The notes under the pieces are model-generated. The model saw only the letters and a list, made by a program, of their open reading frames with translations, was not told the DNA's origin and ran no database searches. Of a DNA stretch of 64,000 bases, positions 45,270 through 53,945 are shown one piece after another; the stretch's first letter is position 1; each line of letters starts with the position of its first letter. The DNA is from Nitrospira sp. ST-bin5 (GTDB lineage: Bacteria > Nitrospirota > Nitrospiria > Nitrospirales > Nitrospiraceae). Position numbers and translations under genes: made by a program. Where the stretch lies: positions 124,001-188,000 of the forward strand of contig MSXN01000004.1 in assembly GCA_002083555.1 (NCBI GenBank). The letters are read 5' to 3'.

Positions 45270-45451
45270 CGACCTACGTCGATACCAGCATCCTCGCGAC
45301 CCACTACACCCTCCGCACACTCGACGCCCTGCACCTCGCAGTCGCCGAATCCGCCGGAGCCTCCACTCTCACCGCAGACAAGCGGCTGGCTACAGAAGCA
45401 CAGGCCCTCGGCCTCCCCGTTAAACTGCTCGCCACCCCTCCGCGCCGCTAA
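45266..45451 (+). pseudogene. VapC-type PIN gene with internal deletion
   Basis: 61 residues against about 130-145 for the family. The first 10 residues (TTYVDTSILA) are the normal PIN start with the first catalytic Asp; they join directly to the family's C-terminal third, LRTLDALHLAVAESAG and TLTADKRLA. The middle, with the conserved Glu and several helices, is missing, yet the frame is preserved. A catalytically dead remnant is expected. The start still overlaps the antitoxin stop. Confidence 0.8.
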
Positions 45452-45568
45452 CCTCAAGCACAGGGCTGGTTCACATTGACACCTCGTTTTCATTGCATTT
45501 ACTATTTTCACGGCGGATTCGCGTCATTTCAGCCAGAGATATGAGCCTGGAGGAACGGAGAGCCTATC

Positions 45569-45859
45569 ATGCAGAAACTCAAAAAGAGACCGAAGTTCAA
45601 GAGTGAGAAACAGGAAGCCGATTTTTGGGCTTCACATGACTCCACGGAGTATATCGACTACGCCAAGAGCCAACGTGTGGTATTTCCCCGTCTCAAACCC
45701 TCGACCGAAACCATTTCCCTCAGGCTGCCGAAATCCTTACTCGATCAACTGAAGACCTTGGCCAACAAACGCGACGTGCCCTATCAAACCCTGCTCAAAC
45801 TGTTCGTCCTCGAACGCGTCGAAGCGGAACTCCACCGCAAGACCGCGAAAGCTTCATAA
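45569..45859 (+). CDS. CopG/BrnA-type antitoxin without a toxin
   Basis: 96 residues, with GGAGAG eight bases upstream of the ATG. It matches the CopG-antitoxin (COG5304) family: KSEKQEADFWASHDSTEYID at the start, then the ribbon-helix-helix TISLRLPKSLLDQLKTLANK and DVPYQTLLKLFVLERV. The toxin would usually lie immediately before it; the 117 bases upstream encode nothing like one and the next gene is on the other strand. It is an orphan antitoxin. Confidence 0.85.
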   Translation: MQKLKKRPKFKSEKQEADFWASHDSTEYIDYAKSQRVVFPRLKPSTETISLRLPKSLLDQLKTLANKRDVPYQTLLKLFVLERVEAELHRKTAKAS

Positions 45860-45891
45860 GCGCGAGCATCGACATCGCATAACACTCACCG

Positions 45892-46152
45892 TTACTTCGG
45901 CTTGGGAACAGCCTGCCCCTTCGGCTCGCTCTGCGCCCGTTCTATCCTGCACTCCCCGTCTTCACAGGTCTTCGCCTTGGCTTCCTTCTTGTCCGCGCAA
46001 GACCTCTTGTCTTCCTGGCTGATCGCGTTCTCAAGGCATTTCTTCAACTCCGCACGAGCCGCCGCGAGGCAATCCTGGCAAGGGCTTTGTGCAGCAAGAG
46101 GCGCTGCGAACAAGAGCAACATGAGTGACGCGACAGCAACCGTGCCGTTCAT
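45892..46152 (-). CDS. Small exported cysteine-rich protein
   Basis: 86 residues, ATG with GAGGAGGG six bases upstream. Signal peptide 1-21 (LAA/QS). The mature part holds six cysteines in CQDCLAAARAELKKC, KRSCADKK and KTCEDGECR, within charged helical sequence, and could form three disulfides. Family not recognised. Confidence 0.75.
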   Translation of the reverse strand: MNGTVAVASLMLLLFAAPLAAQSPCQDCLAAARAELKKCLENAISQEDKRSCADKKEAKAKTCEDGECRIERAQSEPKGQAVPKPK

Positions 46153-46778
46153 AACAAACCCTCCTCTGCGAAGAGACTCCGAAGCACCGCTCGCTCACCG
46201 ACGGATACGTCAGACAACTTCATTCGACAGGCATGTAGGGAGTATGAACTTATGCCCGGCAGGGAAACAGATCAAGAATGAACTCTGCGCAGCAGCTGTT
46301 CAGAGAGAAACGGTCTGACTCCCCTGCAAGATCACACTGACTAAGAAACAAGATTACTCAACAGCCAAATATTTACTCATATCTATTTCACTACATGTTC
46401 AATCTAAGTGCTTGCATACCTAGCGACTAGAGCCATCTATCACTGACCGAAAGAGGGGATCGAATTACCTCTAATCTCGTGGTACCGTCCGCCCCCCATT
46501 CGAAAAGGATTGAGCAACAACGAGGCTCATCATGATCGATAATTTGGTTCTCGATACCCGCGCGGTGGAGAAGATTAAGACCTCGATCAAATCACAACTG
46601 AATCCATTCTTGCACCCACCTGAGAGTAACCTATCGCCACATACTCAACCGAAATGGTTCCTGAAGCGCTTCCCATCCCCCGGTTGGAACCGATGCCCCG
46701 GCCACGTGGGCGGTCGAATGGGTCGCAGAGCAATGGCTCCCGACCCCTTTTATTCGACCGGACTTTTTGAGGTGATCT
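46153..46778. other. AT-richer intergenic region with REP-like motif
   Basis: About 620 bases in which base composition shifts visibly toward A and T, marking the left edge of the 46-52.5 kb block. AATGGCTCCCGACCCC at 46732-46747 (reverse GGGGTCGGGAGCCATT) matches REP-like motifs found elsewhere in the window. An open frame from 46532 to 46786 runs through this motif and shows no protein-like pattern. The promoter for the next gene must be here but is not identifiable. Confidence 0.45.
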
Positions 46779-49424
46779 ATGCTTGAAAAGCTAAGCAAGG
46801 CGTTGGGCCCGCTCCTGTTGTTTAGCCTTATTTTGTTTCTCGCGCCTGGCGGTACACAAGCCTTTGGCCTTAAGACTCATATTTGGATAGGGCAACAATT
46901 GCTGTCTGAGATTCGTGCGTCGTGTCGAGTTGATATTGAGGGTGTGCCGATCAGTATCAACCAGGACGTTTGCAATAGTATTCGCTCCCATCCTGACGCA
47001 TTCCTGAGTGGGGTATTGGGCCCCGATGCCTATCCAGACGTTATTACCGGGCAGGTTACAACTCACCCAGGGATAAAAGATGATTGGCAGACAAACGATT
47101 GGCTCGTGCACATGTATTCGGAGGCTGCTTCTGGCCCGAATCTCGCTTTTGCAGCTGGATACCTCGTACACGCAGCTAGCGATGTTTTTGCCCACACCTA
47201 CGTCAACTCCTATGCTGGAGACATCTTTGTACTTTCGGAGGAGCGGAGAGTTGAGCTTCGGCATTTCCTGCTTGAGAAATACATCGACTCCAGGTTGCCA
47301 GGCTATGCCTTTTCTCCTAGTACATTGAGCCCTCCCACGGAATATCTCCGGGACAAACTGATTCACAATTCGGATGCCTCGCGCTTAGCGAAGGCGTCAG
47401 GTGTGGCGCTACATATCACGGGGATGTACGATGAATACCGGAACGTTGCAGACCTTGCTCGCGAGCTTGACCGCATTGAGGGGGAAGCGGCCAAATTCAT
47501 CGCAACCTTGATCGTGGACATTACTGAGTTCAACTTGAAGCTCGTCACAGGTGAGGTTCAGTTGAAGGCGGCACGGGAGGTACTCAGTGCCAATGAATTA
47601 AGACTCAAATTCGAACAAGAGCTCTTCGATAAGGCCAATAGGGCCTTTCAGGACGCGGCTACAGCCCTGCAGAACAACATAGACCTGATCAATACTCTTG
47701 GTCATCAAGCAAAACTTGCCAAGGCAGCTGCAGAACAGGCTCAGAGAACCGGGAAAGACGCAATTGATCAGATGGCCTCTCTTCAAAACAAAATCCTGGA
47801 CCTCGAAAAGAGCCTTGCCGGAATTCCCGCCCAAATTACGAAGGAGGTCTGTAGAGACGAAGTTGTGGGTACTGTGTGCGGAATACTTTGTCCTTTTTGT
47901 GGAAGCGTTTGCAGGGACTCGGTTAACCGAGTTTGCCGTATCGTTACGGAAGTCAATGCAGCGTGGGAGCAGGTGAACGGCCTATTGATCAATGCTCGAA
48001 AAGACCTTGTGAATGCACAGGCTCGTGCTGCTCAAGCTGCAGTAGATGTTTCTACGCAGCTTGCCATAGAGTCCGCGAAACTGCAGGAAAAAGCATCAGC
48101 AGAGACGCTTACCGCAGGCTTAGAGGCTGCAAAGAAAGCTGTGCAGCTTACATACGAAATCCATGAGAAGCGTCTGGGTGCCGAAAAGCAATTAACGTTG
48201 GATGCCCGAAATAAGGTGGACGCTATTGCAGCTGAGGTTGAACGACTGCGCAAGCAGATTGTAGATGCCGAGTCCATCAAGCAAGCCCTACAGGATCTCA
48301 TCGCCAACTCCGATATCCTCTCTGGACTGGCCAAGAATTGGCAAAACGGCATGGACATCGCCGGGAAAGAATTTATTTTGGCTTCGGATCGCATCAGCAA
48401 GGGAATGTTGGAAGGGAAGGCGAATTTTGTATCTACCTACCTTGACTGGTGGCGGTGCTACGGACAGGCATACGCAGCCGTGCCTATTCAATATGGTCAG
48501 GCAATCTGCGCGGTCGAAAACTTTATGGACAAGATCGATGCGGAGGCCTCAAAGATCATCGACCGAGTTCTGCCGCCTCCGTTCAATAAAATATATGCCG
48601 ATTACTTGAATATCCGTAGCAGGATCAAGCAAGAGATAAAGAATGCCGTCAATGACGTAGCACTCCATCTTGCTAAGCTTGTATCACCTGACCCAACAAC
48701 AGCCAAATTTATTGAGTTGTTGGCTCGCCCAGACAAGGCTTCGCAAAGCATGATGAACAACGAGTTCGCAACTGCAGCTGATTCTGCTAAGCCTCTCCTG
48801 GTCTTTGATCAGGTATCCACTCTTATTGATTCAGACATTGGACTACGCAATGACAAACTAGATCCCGAGAAGTTTTCCGCCATCAGGAATGCCATAGCGC
48901 TATCGAAGTTGTCGATGATGGACATACCTGCGGTCAAGGGGTTGGCATGGGTACTCGGGGCTGACCCGGAGGCGATTAGACCGTCTGCGTCACCGGGCCG
49001 TGCATCGTTACTTTTTGACATGGTGCGTTCAATCGATGGCAATCACCAGTGGCAACCATTTGGGTTGCCCTATCCTAGTGCTAACGGCGCCACACCACGG
49101 CCGAAGGATCCTTTGGAACGAAGGTACGGCTATGGGCCATCCCAAGAACGCTCCGGCTTCCAATTGTTCATCGATGCAAAGCTTCGCCACTCCATGTTCT
49201 TGCGGATCTTTCGAGGTCCTATGAGCCCTAGCTTAGCGAGTCAGCTGTCAGGCTATCCTTTCCGAGAGTGTACGAACTATCCCTTTGCGGTAGCATTTAT
49301 GGCGGACGGGACCGGGGCTGATCATGATGATGGATGTGCCGTCACAGCTAGCCTCGCAGGTCGCACTGGTTGGGAATGGTGGCGCAGGTTTGTGAACCGG
49401 CTGTGGCTCAACCCAGAGCATTAG
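46779..49424 (+). CDS. Exported zinc phospholipase C-like/coiled-coil protein
   Basis: 881 residues. Signal peptide 1-28 (TQA/FG). Residues 29-150 match zinc-dependent phospholipase C: H34 in LKTHIWIG, D83 in LGPDAYPD, H96, H111 in DWLVHMY, and H131, D135 and H139 in GYLVHAASDVFAHTYVN. Residues 230-540 are a long coiled coil interrupted near 365 by a cysteine knot (CRDEVVGTVCGILCPFCGSVC). The final 330 residues are helical, then a tail with CTNYPFAV. The lipase-like site is complete, so lipid hydrolysis outside the cell is plausible. AT-rich codons suggest transfer. The small gene at 49445 follows 20 bases on. Confidence 0.82.
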   Translation: MLEKLSKALGPLLLFSLILFLAPGGTQAFGLKTHIWIGQQLLSEIRASCRVDIEGVPISINQDVCNSIRSHPDAFLSGVLGPDAYPDVITGQVTTHPGIKDDWQTNDWLVHMYSEAASGPNLAFAAGYLVHAASDVFAHTYVNSYAGDIFVLSEERRVELRHFLLEKYIDSRLPGYAFSPSTLSPPTEYLRDKLIHNSDASRLAKASGVALHITGMYDEYRNVADLARELDRIEGEAAKFIATLIVDITEFNLKLVTGEVQLKAAREVLSANELRLKFEQELFDKANRAFQDAATALQNNIDLINTLGHQAKLAKAAAEQAQRTGKDAIDQMASLQNKILDLEKSLAGIPAQITKEVCRDEVVGTVCGILCPFCGSVCRDSVNRVCRIVTEVNAAWEQVNGLLINARKDLVNAQARAAQAAVDVSTQLAIESAKLQEKASAETLTAGLEAAKKAVQLTYEIHEKRLGAEKQLTLDARNKVDAIAAEVERLRKQIVDAESIKQALQDLIANSDILSGLAKNWQNGMDIAGKEFILASDRISKGMLEGKANFVSTYLDWWRCYGQAYAAVPIQYGQAICAVENFMDKIDAEASKIIDRVLPPPFNKIYADYLNIRSRIKQEIKNAVNDVALHLAKLVSPDPTTAKFIELLARPDKASQSMMNNEFATAADSAKPLLVFDQVSTLIDSDIGLRNDKLDPEKFSAIRNAIALSKLSMMDIPAVKGLAWVLGADPEAIRPSASPGRASLLFDMVRSIDGNHQWQPFGLPYPSANGATPRPKDPLERRYGYGPSQERSGFQLFIDAKLRHSMFLRIFRGPMSPSLASQLSGYPFRECTNYPFAVAFMADGTGADHDDGCAVTASLAGRTGWEWWRRFVNRLWLNPEH

Positions 49425-49444
49425 AGATCTCTATTGGAGGCATC

Positions 49445-49915
49445 ATGCTACTCGATCGCTTTATCATCACTGTTGCGATTGTCCTGGGGTTAACTGGTGA
49501 AGTGTACGCGCAATTACGTCCTTGTCATTCCCCTACCGCTAGCTCAGATAATGGCGATGTGTTTTCACTGATAGCTAGTGGAACTGAGGTCCAGGTTCTC
49601 CTCGACGAGCAGGTAGTAATAGAGATGACTCATCCTATTCCGATAACAAAAGCACCAGAAGGTTGTTCAGTCCTAGTGACACGGCGATACTGTCGATCTG
49701 ACAACACACCAGTTGAGAATTTCCTCGTGCTCTATCAGCGCACCAGTAACCGGAGTTCGATCGAGAGCATTACGATTGACAAAGGGTGTGTGGAAGTAAA
49801 GGTATCGCTTGGGGTTGATAAAGACAACACGGGATCCGCTCAATGCGTCGGAGGTGAGCCTTTTGTCCAGATGCGGTTGTTACTCTCAGCTTCCCAAGCT
49901 ACAAAGTCATACTGA
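49445..49915 (+). CDS. Small exported protein
   Basis: 156 residues from the ATG at 49445 with GGAGG upstream. Signal peptide 1-22 (VYA/QL). The mature protein is beta-rich with five cysteines (LRPC, EGCSVL, RRYCRS, KGCVEV, AQCVGG). Family unrecognised. It sits 20 bases after the phospholipase-like gene and is probably its partner, such as a chaperone or inhibitor. Confidence 0.72.
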   Translation: MLLDRFIITVAIVLGLTGEVYAQLRPCHSPTASSDNGDVFSLIASGTEVQVLLDEQVVIEMTHPIPITKAPEGCSVLVTRRYCRSDNTPVENFLVLYQRTSNRSSIESITIDKGCVEVKVSLGVDKDNTGSAQCVGGEPFVQMRLLLSASQATKSY

Positions 49916-50536
49916 ATCTTTGAGTGTTGGGGCTTAAGCCAGGGAAGCTCCTGATCTCTCCCCTTGGCAAGGACGTGCAACAACCGGTCACAGGTTGCCC
50001 GCTCTGGAGCTAACTGGCCATTACCATTGCGCCACTATGCTTCCAGTGGGATTAGTAAAGCCTGGGAAACTCAGTTCCAGCACCGTTCGTCGGCCTACAC
50101 GACGGATTGGGCTTCGTTGCCGATCGTGACGGCCTAGCGTAGAAATACAACTAATTCCCCTTTTAGCCCTTGCAACTCCCTTCGGCACCCTGCGAAGCCC
50201 TTATGTCCTTCTCGATTCGTACCTACCATCAACTTTCTGTGCAATGCGCTGTGACGAACAACCCTGGTATATGCGTCACACGACCGCTTTCGATCCAAAG
50301 CAGACGTACAAGACTGACCACTATCAGAGGGGAGGCTTCCGCCGATCCGCATAAGAACCAGTGCTAAATGGTCCCACTATCGCAACTGATTGTAACAGCA
50401 ATGAGCATAGCGTATTATTCGCGAACAGTAGTGGCGTGTTATGCATTAGAAATGGTCGGATCCAGCTCTTAGGCGGATCGGCATAAACATTTTTAGTGGC
50501 ATTAAAGCAGTTCATCTACAACCACAGGGGAATAAC
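49916..50536. other. Intergenic region with an inverted repeat
   Basis: 620 bases with no convincing gene on either strand. The notable structure is a pair of 16-base arms at 50341-50356 and 50467-50482 (annotated separately). The ribosome binding site of the next gene (GGGGA) is at its right end. Confidence 0.5.
50341..50482. repeat. Imperfect inverted repeat upstream of the DUF4157 gene
   Basis: GCCGATCCGCATAAGA at 50341-50356 is the reverse complement of TCTTAGGCGGATCGGC at 50467-50482 except for one base; 110 bases lie between. It ends 55 bases before the DUF4157 start codon. Role unknown: an operator pair, a looped leader or a small inserted element. Confidence 0.5.
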
Positions 50537-51601
50537 ATGAATTGCAAAGCAATAAGAAGTTTGGCCCTGATGCTGCTATCGGCGTTGGCTCTAGTAAATG
50601 CTCAGCCCGCGAATGCCGGTGGACTTCTCGGAGATATTGTCGAAGGTGTTTGTGGGAACTGTGGTGCGGGCAGAGATCTTGATGACGCGCACAGGCGGGT
50701 GAAAGAAGCAATTCCGCCCTACAAGGCTCTAGAAGAGGGTGCCAGTAAGGTCGTAAACGAAACGTTGGTTCAATCCACAGCCCCACTATTACAGGAATTG
50801 ATCGCGCGTTCACGGGACGAAGCCCTAAATGCCGGCGTCGCACCAATCCCTCAGGAGATAAGAAGAAACTTACAAGGCTTTATTCCTGACAGCGTTCTCA
50901 ATGTGGCTCGGTACCGCGTTCGAGGTGGAGGTGACCTGTCCCTACAAGTCAACTCTATACGGTATGGAGAGGCCAGTGCGATTACGCTTGATTATGTCAT
51001 CGTGTTTAAGGGACAGAACGACGCACTTTACAACCCGACTCTTTGGGCGCACGAACTCACCCATGTTCGACAGTATCAGGAGTGGGGTTTAAAAGACTTT
51101 TCTATCCGCTACGTCCGCAGCTATAGCAGTGTGGAAGCTCCGGCCTATGAAGCGGAAACTCGCTACCTCGCGTGGGTCGGCGTCCAGAACTCCCAGCAGT
51201 GGGCCTCGTCGAGTAGCGACATCTCTTCTAGCTTGCTAAACCATCCAGCTTCAGCATTTTCCTTCAATGGCAACTCAAATGTATGTGGAACTGCAGTAAC
51301 AGCTTGCCAATTAAACGGCTCAGCACCGGTCGGTACTCCTTGCTGGTGTAATACTCCCCTTGGGGCTGCCACTGGCTCACTCATTCCTACGTCTTCCACG
51401 TCCGCTCAGCAGGGTCTGTTCCCACCGCCCATGCCAGCCGGCCTTCCATCTGGTTTCGGCATGCAGGTTTGTGGTTGCTGGGGCCCCAATCCTGCGCCCA
51501 CTGCTCCTGAGTCGCGCTGTGCTAGTGGAGGAGTACGAATCAACGTATGCCCAGGCTTTTGCGCGCCTGGACATCCGCTCTATGCATATGTATGCCAATA
51601 A
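50537..51601 (+). CDS. Exported DUF4157-type metalloprotease
   Basis: 354 residues, ATG with GGGGA upstream. Signal peptide 1-27 (ANA/GG). Residues 90-215 match DUF4157: IPQEIRRNLQGFIPDSVL, AITLDYVIVFKG, and AHELTHVRQYQEWG with the HExxH at 172-176, followed by EAPAYEAE carrying the likely third ligand. Residues 230-354 are a cysteine-rich tail (CGTAVTACQL, CWC, VCGCWG, CPGFC), probably disulfide bonded. DUF4157 domains often accompany secreted toxins and structural injection systems. The DsbA-like gene lies 73 bases downstream. Confidence 0.85.
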   Translation: MNCKAIRSLALMLLSALALVNAQPANAGGLLGDIVEGVCGNCGAGRDLDDAHRRVKEAIPPYKALEEGASKVVNETLVQSTAPLLQELIARSRDEALNAGVAPIPQEIRRNLQGFIPDSVLNVARYRVRGGGDLSLQVNSIRYGEASAITLDYVIVFKGQNDALYNPTLWAHELTHVRQYQEWGLKDFSIRYVRSYSSVEAPAYEAETRYLAWVGVQNSQQWASSSSDISSSLLNHPASAFSFNGNSNVCGTAVTACQLNGSAPVGTPCWCNTPLGAATGSLIPTSSTSAQQGLFPPPMPAGLPSGFGMQVCGCWGPNPAPTAPESRCASGGVRINVCPGFCAPGHPLYAYVCQ

Positions 51602-51674
51602 TCTTGTCAGGCAACGTAAAGATCCTTTTCCACAGAATTCTGGTTTTGTTAGATTGTACTCGAGAGAAGACATA

Positions 51675-52457
51675 GTGGACTCGAATCTATACAAGTTTAT
51701 CCGTGTCTGTTTTATGTCCTTGATGGCAATGGTTCTAACACTGCCCAGCCTTGGTATTCTTGCTGGTGCGGAAGAACTTCCTCCTACTGACCCTGCCTGG
51801 GTAAATGAGGTAGAAGCCGTTGTCCGCAAATATCTGCAAACGCATCCTGAAGTGATTGTTGAGTCATTAAGAGAATTGGAAGAAAGAAGGCAGCAAGCAG
51901 AAGTTTTGCGCAGCCAAAAGCTGATCGATTCACGAACAAATGAACTACTGAATGACCCAGCCTCCCCAGCTAGTGGAAATCTAAATGGAAATGTGGCAGT
52001 AGTTCAATTCTTTGACTATCGTTGCGGGTTCTGCAAACAAGTTGCAGATGCTGTTTCACAACTTCAGCGAGATGATGAAAACGTTCGAGTGATCTATAAA
52101 GATTTTCCCATTCTTGGCGAGCCGTCCATTCAAGCAGCCAAGGCTGCACTTGCTGCCAGGAAACAAGGCAAGCACCTAGTCTTTCATGAGGCGTTAATGC
52201 GCTCTGAACATGAACTTACAAAGGACAGCTTGTTGTCGATTGCCAGTCAGGTTGGATTGGATGCAGGCCAACTTGAAAAAGAAATGCAGTCTCCTGAACT
52301 GCAATCGATTCTAGATCGCAATCGCATTTTGGGAAATGAGTTAGGCATAACAGGAACTCCCGGATTTATTATCGGCACTAACCTAAAGCTTGGAGCAGTC
52401 GATCTCTATGAGCTAAAAGCACAAGTTCTTCGAGCTAGAGGCCAATACAGAGAATGA
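51675..52457 (+). CDS. DsbA/ScsC-like thiol:disulfide oxidoreductase
   Basis: About 260 residues from a GTG at 51675; ATG 51714 is the main alternative and neither has a strong ribosome binding site. A hydrophobic export segment lies near the start. A helical stalk (VRKYLQTHPEVIVESLREL) resembles that of ScsC/DsbG-type proteins. The thioredoxin fold has active site FDYRCGFCKQV (CxxC) and the cis-proline in GITGTPGFII. It should form or isomerise disulfides in exported proteins. Following three cysteine-rich exported proteins in the same AT-rich block, it probably serves them. Confidence 0.88.
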   Translation: MDSNLYKFIRVCFMSLMAMVLTLPSLGILAGAEELPPTDPAWVNEVEAVVRKYLQTHPEVIVESLRELEERRQQAEVLRSQKLIDSRTNELLNDPASPASGNLNGNVAVVQFFDYRCGFCKQVADAVSQLQRDDENVRVIYKDFPILGEPSIQAAKAALAARKQGKHLVFHEALMRSEHELTKDSLLSIASQVGLDAGQLEKEMQSPELQSILDRNRILGNELGITGTPGFIIGTNLKLGAVDLYELKAQVLRARGQYRE

Positions 52458-52503
52458 GCGGGATCAAAAACCGTTTCTTTATTGAGTGACCACATGAATC
52501 CAT

Positions 52504-52766
52504 GGGGTCAGGCATGAGTATTGACTTACTGGATCGTACTCCATAGCCTCCCCACCATGGCTCGCAAGCCGCGCATCGATTTTCCAGGCGCCTCTATCAT
52601 GTGATCGTCCGTGGCAACCAGCGGGCGGCGGTTGCACCGCGATCCGTCCATGATCAGCCGTCTGGCCGCTGCCTATGCAGCCTCCCCCGCTATGAAGATT
52701 GAAGCGCAGATCCACCGGTCCATCCAGCCGTAATATTCCTCATAAGTCCATACTCATGCCTGCCCC
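52504..52766. mobile_element. Decayed RAYT cassette with terminal inverted repeats
   Basis: Left end GGGGTCAGGCATGAGTATTG begins at 52504; the right end, read in reverse from 52766, is GGGGCAGGCATGAGTATGGA. The arms match for about 24 bases with one insertion and one mismatch. Between them lies a broken REP-associated tyrosine transposase gene. The whole is about 263 bases, a non-autonomous remnant marking the right edge of the AT-rich block. Confidence 0.75.
52557..52733 (+). pseudogene. Remnant of an IS200-like/RAYT transposase
   Basis: The ATG at 52557 begins MARKPRIDFPGA, the family N-terminus, then a one-base loss shifts the frame; the adjoining frame continues LYHVIVRGNQR. After a large deletion a third frame encodes LHRDPSMISRLAAAYAAS to a stop at 52731-52733, the C-terminal region of the same family. 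The catalytic HUH and tyrosine regions are gone. Confidence 0.78.
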
Positions 52767-52889
52767 TGATAGCTTATGCAGGACATTCCTCCCATTACGT
52801 CAAAGAAACAACCTTGCATTTTAAGAAAGGATTGCTATCATACGTGACGATTGCCCCATCTTCGCACCGATCACCGAGGAGACCCCTTG

Positions 52890-53552
52890 ATGACAACCAA
52901 CACTTTCAGTCGATATGTCGCGGGCTTCATCTTATTGTCGATTGCGCTAGGTGGGTGCGCTGCATTTCGGGACGACAAGCGAACGGCCATCACATCATGG
53001 CCGCTTCCAAATACCGCAAAGAAGCAATCGATCAATATAGTCCTGAACGGGAAAGCATGGATCAACGAGAAAGAGATTCCAGCAGACAAGGTACAGTCCA
53101 ATCAATTAGGCCCTTGGCGAATGCAGGCAAACCAGGCCTATATGGAATCGGGCTTATTCTCAGAAGTACGGCTTGCATCAGAGGAACCGGCTGATCTTCA
53201 AGCCGACATCACCATCGAACAGCGGGCAGAGTTCAGTGAGACTCTCTCCTTCATATTGGGCCTCACCTTCGGCTTGTCTTCCCTAATTATTCCGCAAAAG
53301 GGTACAGACACTTTTATCGTCACCGCATCCTTCAAAGACAAAGCCGGTCATGTCCTCGCGGCATCGAAGCAGACCGAAACGGTCGCCACATGGACGCAGT
53401 TGTTTTTCGTATTTGCCATGCCATTCCGCGATGGCCCGGATACCACGGCAACAGCAGCGCTTTACGATTTACATCGAGCGCTCCTACAGGACTTCCATCA
53501 AAAGCATCTCCGGGCCGGATCGGCTCGTATCGATCAGGTTGCAACGCGATAA
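52890..53552 (+). CDS. Lipoprotein of unknown function
   Basis: 220 residues from the ATG at 52890 with GAGGAG eight bases upstream. Lipobox ALGGC at about residue 23. The mature part has a beta strand start (QSINIVLNGKAWINEKE), an amphipathic helix (QANQAYMESGLFSEVRLASE), two hydrophobic patches (FILGLTFGLSSLIIP and TQLFFVFAMPF) and a helical end. Possibly a membrane-associated lipoprotein. Family not recognised. Transcribed alone. Confidence 0.75.
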   Translation: MTTNTFSRYVAGFILLSIALGGCAAFRDDKRTAITSWPLPNTAKKQSINIVLNGKAWINEKEIPADKVQSNQLGPWRMQANQAYMESGLFSEVRLASEEPADLQADITIEQRAEFSETLSFILGLTFGLSSLIIPQKGTDTFIVTASFKDKAGHVLAASKQTETVATWTQLFFVFAMPFRDGPDTTATAALYDLHRALLQDFHQKHLRAGSARIDQVATR

Positions 53553-53565
53553 TGGTCGAACAAAT

Positions 53566-53585
53566 GGGCCGGGAGTCATTGTTTA
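53566..53585 (+). repeat. REP-like motif
   Basis: GGGCCGGGAGTCATTGTTTA directly after the lipoprotein gene. The core GGGAGTCATT resembles the motifs at 46732-46747 (reverse) and 54644-54660, all in the same accessory stretch. Confidence 0.4.
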
Positions 53586-53643
53586 ACTGCACGACTCGAG
53601 GCAATCCAAGGCCTCCCCGTTTCGCGGTGCACGACGGCCAGGC

Positions 53644-53748
53644 TTACACGGCCCGGTGGGTGTTGGGCCCAAGCTCCAGCGTAATCGCGAGTCGCCCTCC
53701 GCAGGCTAGGACAATTCTCTGTAACGTGCGGAGTTCATAGCGGTTGCT
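53644..53748 (-). pseudogene. C-terminal remnant of an XRE-type antitoxin
   Basis: Minus-strand frame of 34 residues: SNRYELRTLQRIVLACGG then RLAITLELGP, ending at a stop. The pattern LRTLQRI-x-A-x-GG-x-L-x-I is the closing part of XRE antitoxins. The frame is closed by a stop just upstream, so only the tail survives. Nothing else is recognisable between 53749 and 53945. Confidence 0.6.
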
Positions 53749-53945
53749 CTAACTTTCATGTTTCACTCTCCCCTCACAAAGGGGTCTGGAGACTTACTAA
53801 AATCAGTGGGGCCACGTCTTGCCTTGCGAATTCAAGGAATAGTCGAGCGGTCCCACGGCTCACTTCAACGGACCGGTCCACACAAACCTGACCAACAGAG
53901 GCCCCACCTGTGGAATGAGACGGCACCAGCGCACACAGACGCTCC

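Noticed and set aside
46532..46786. Possible 84-residue gene before the phospholipase-like gene
   Set aside because: It runs through a REP-like motif, has no recognisable protein pattern, and its end overlaps the next start; judged a chance frame.
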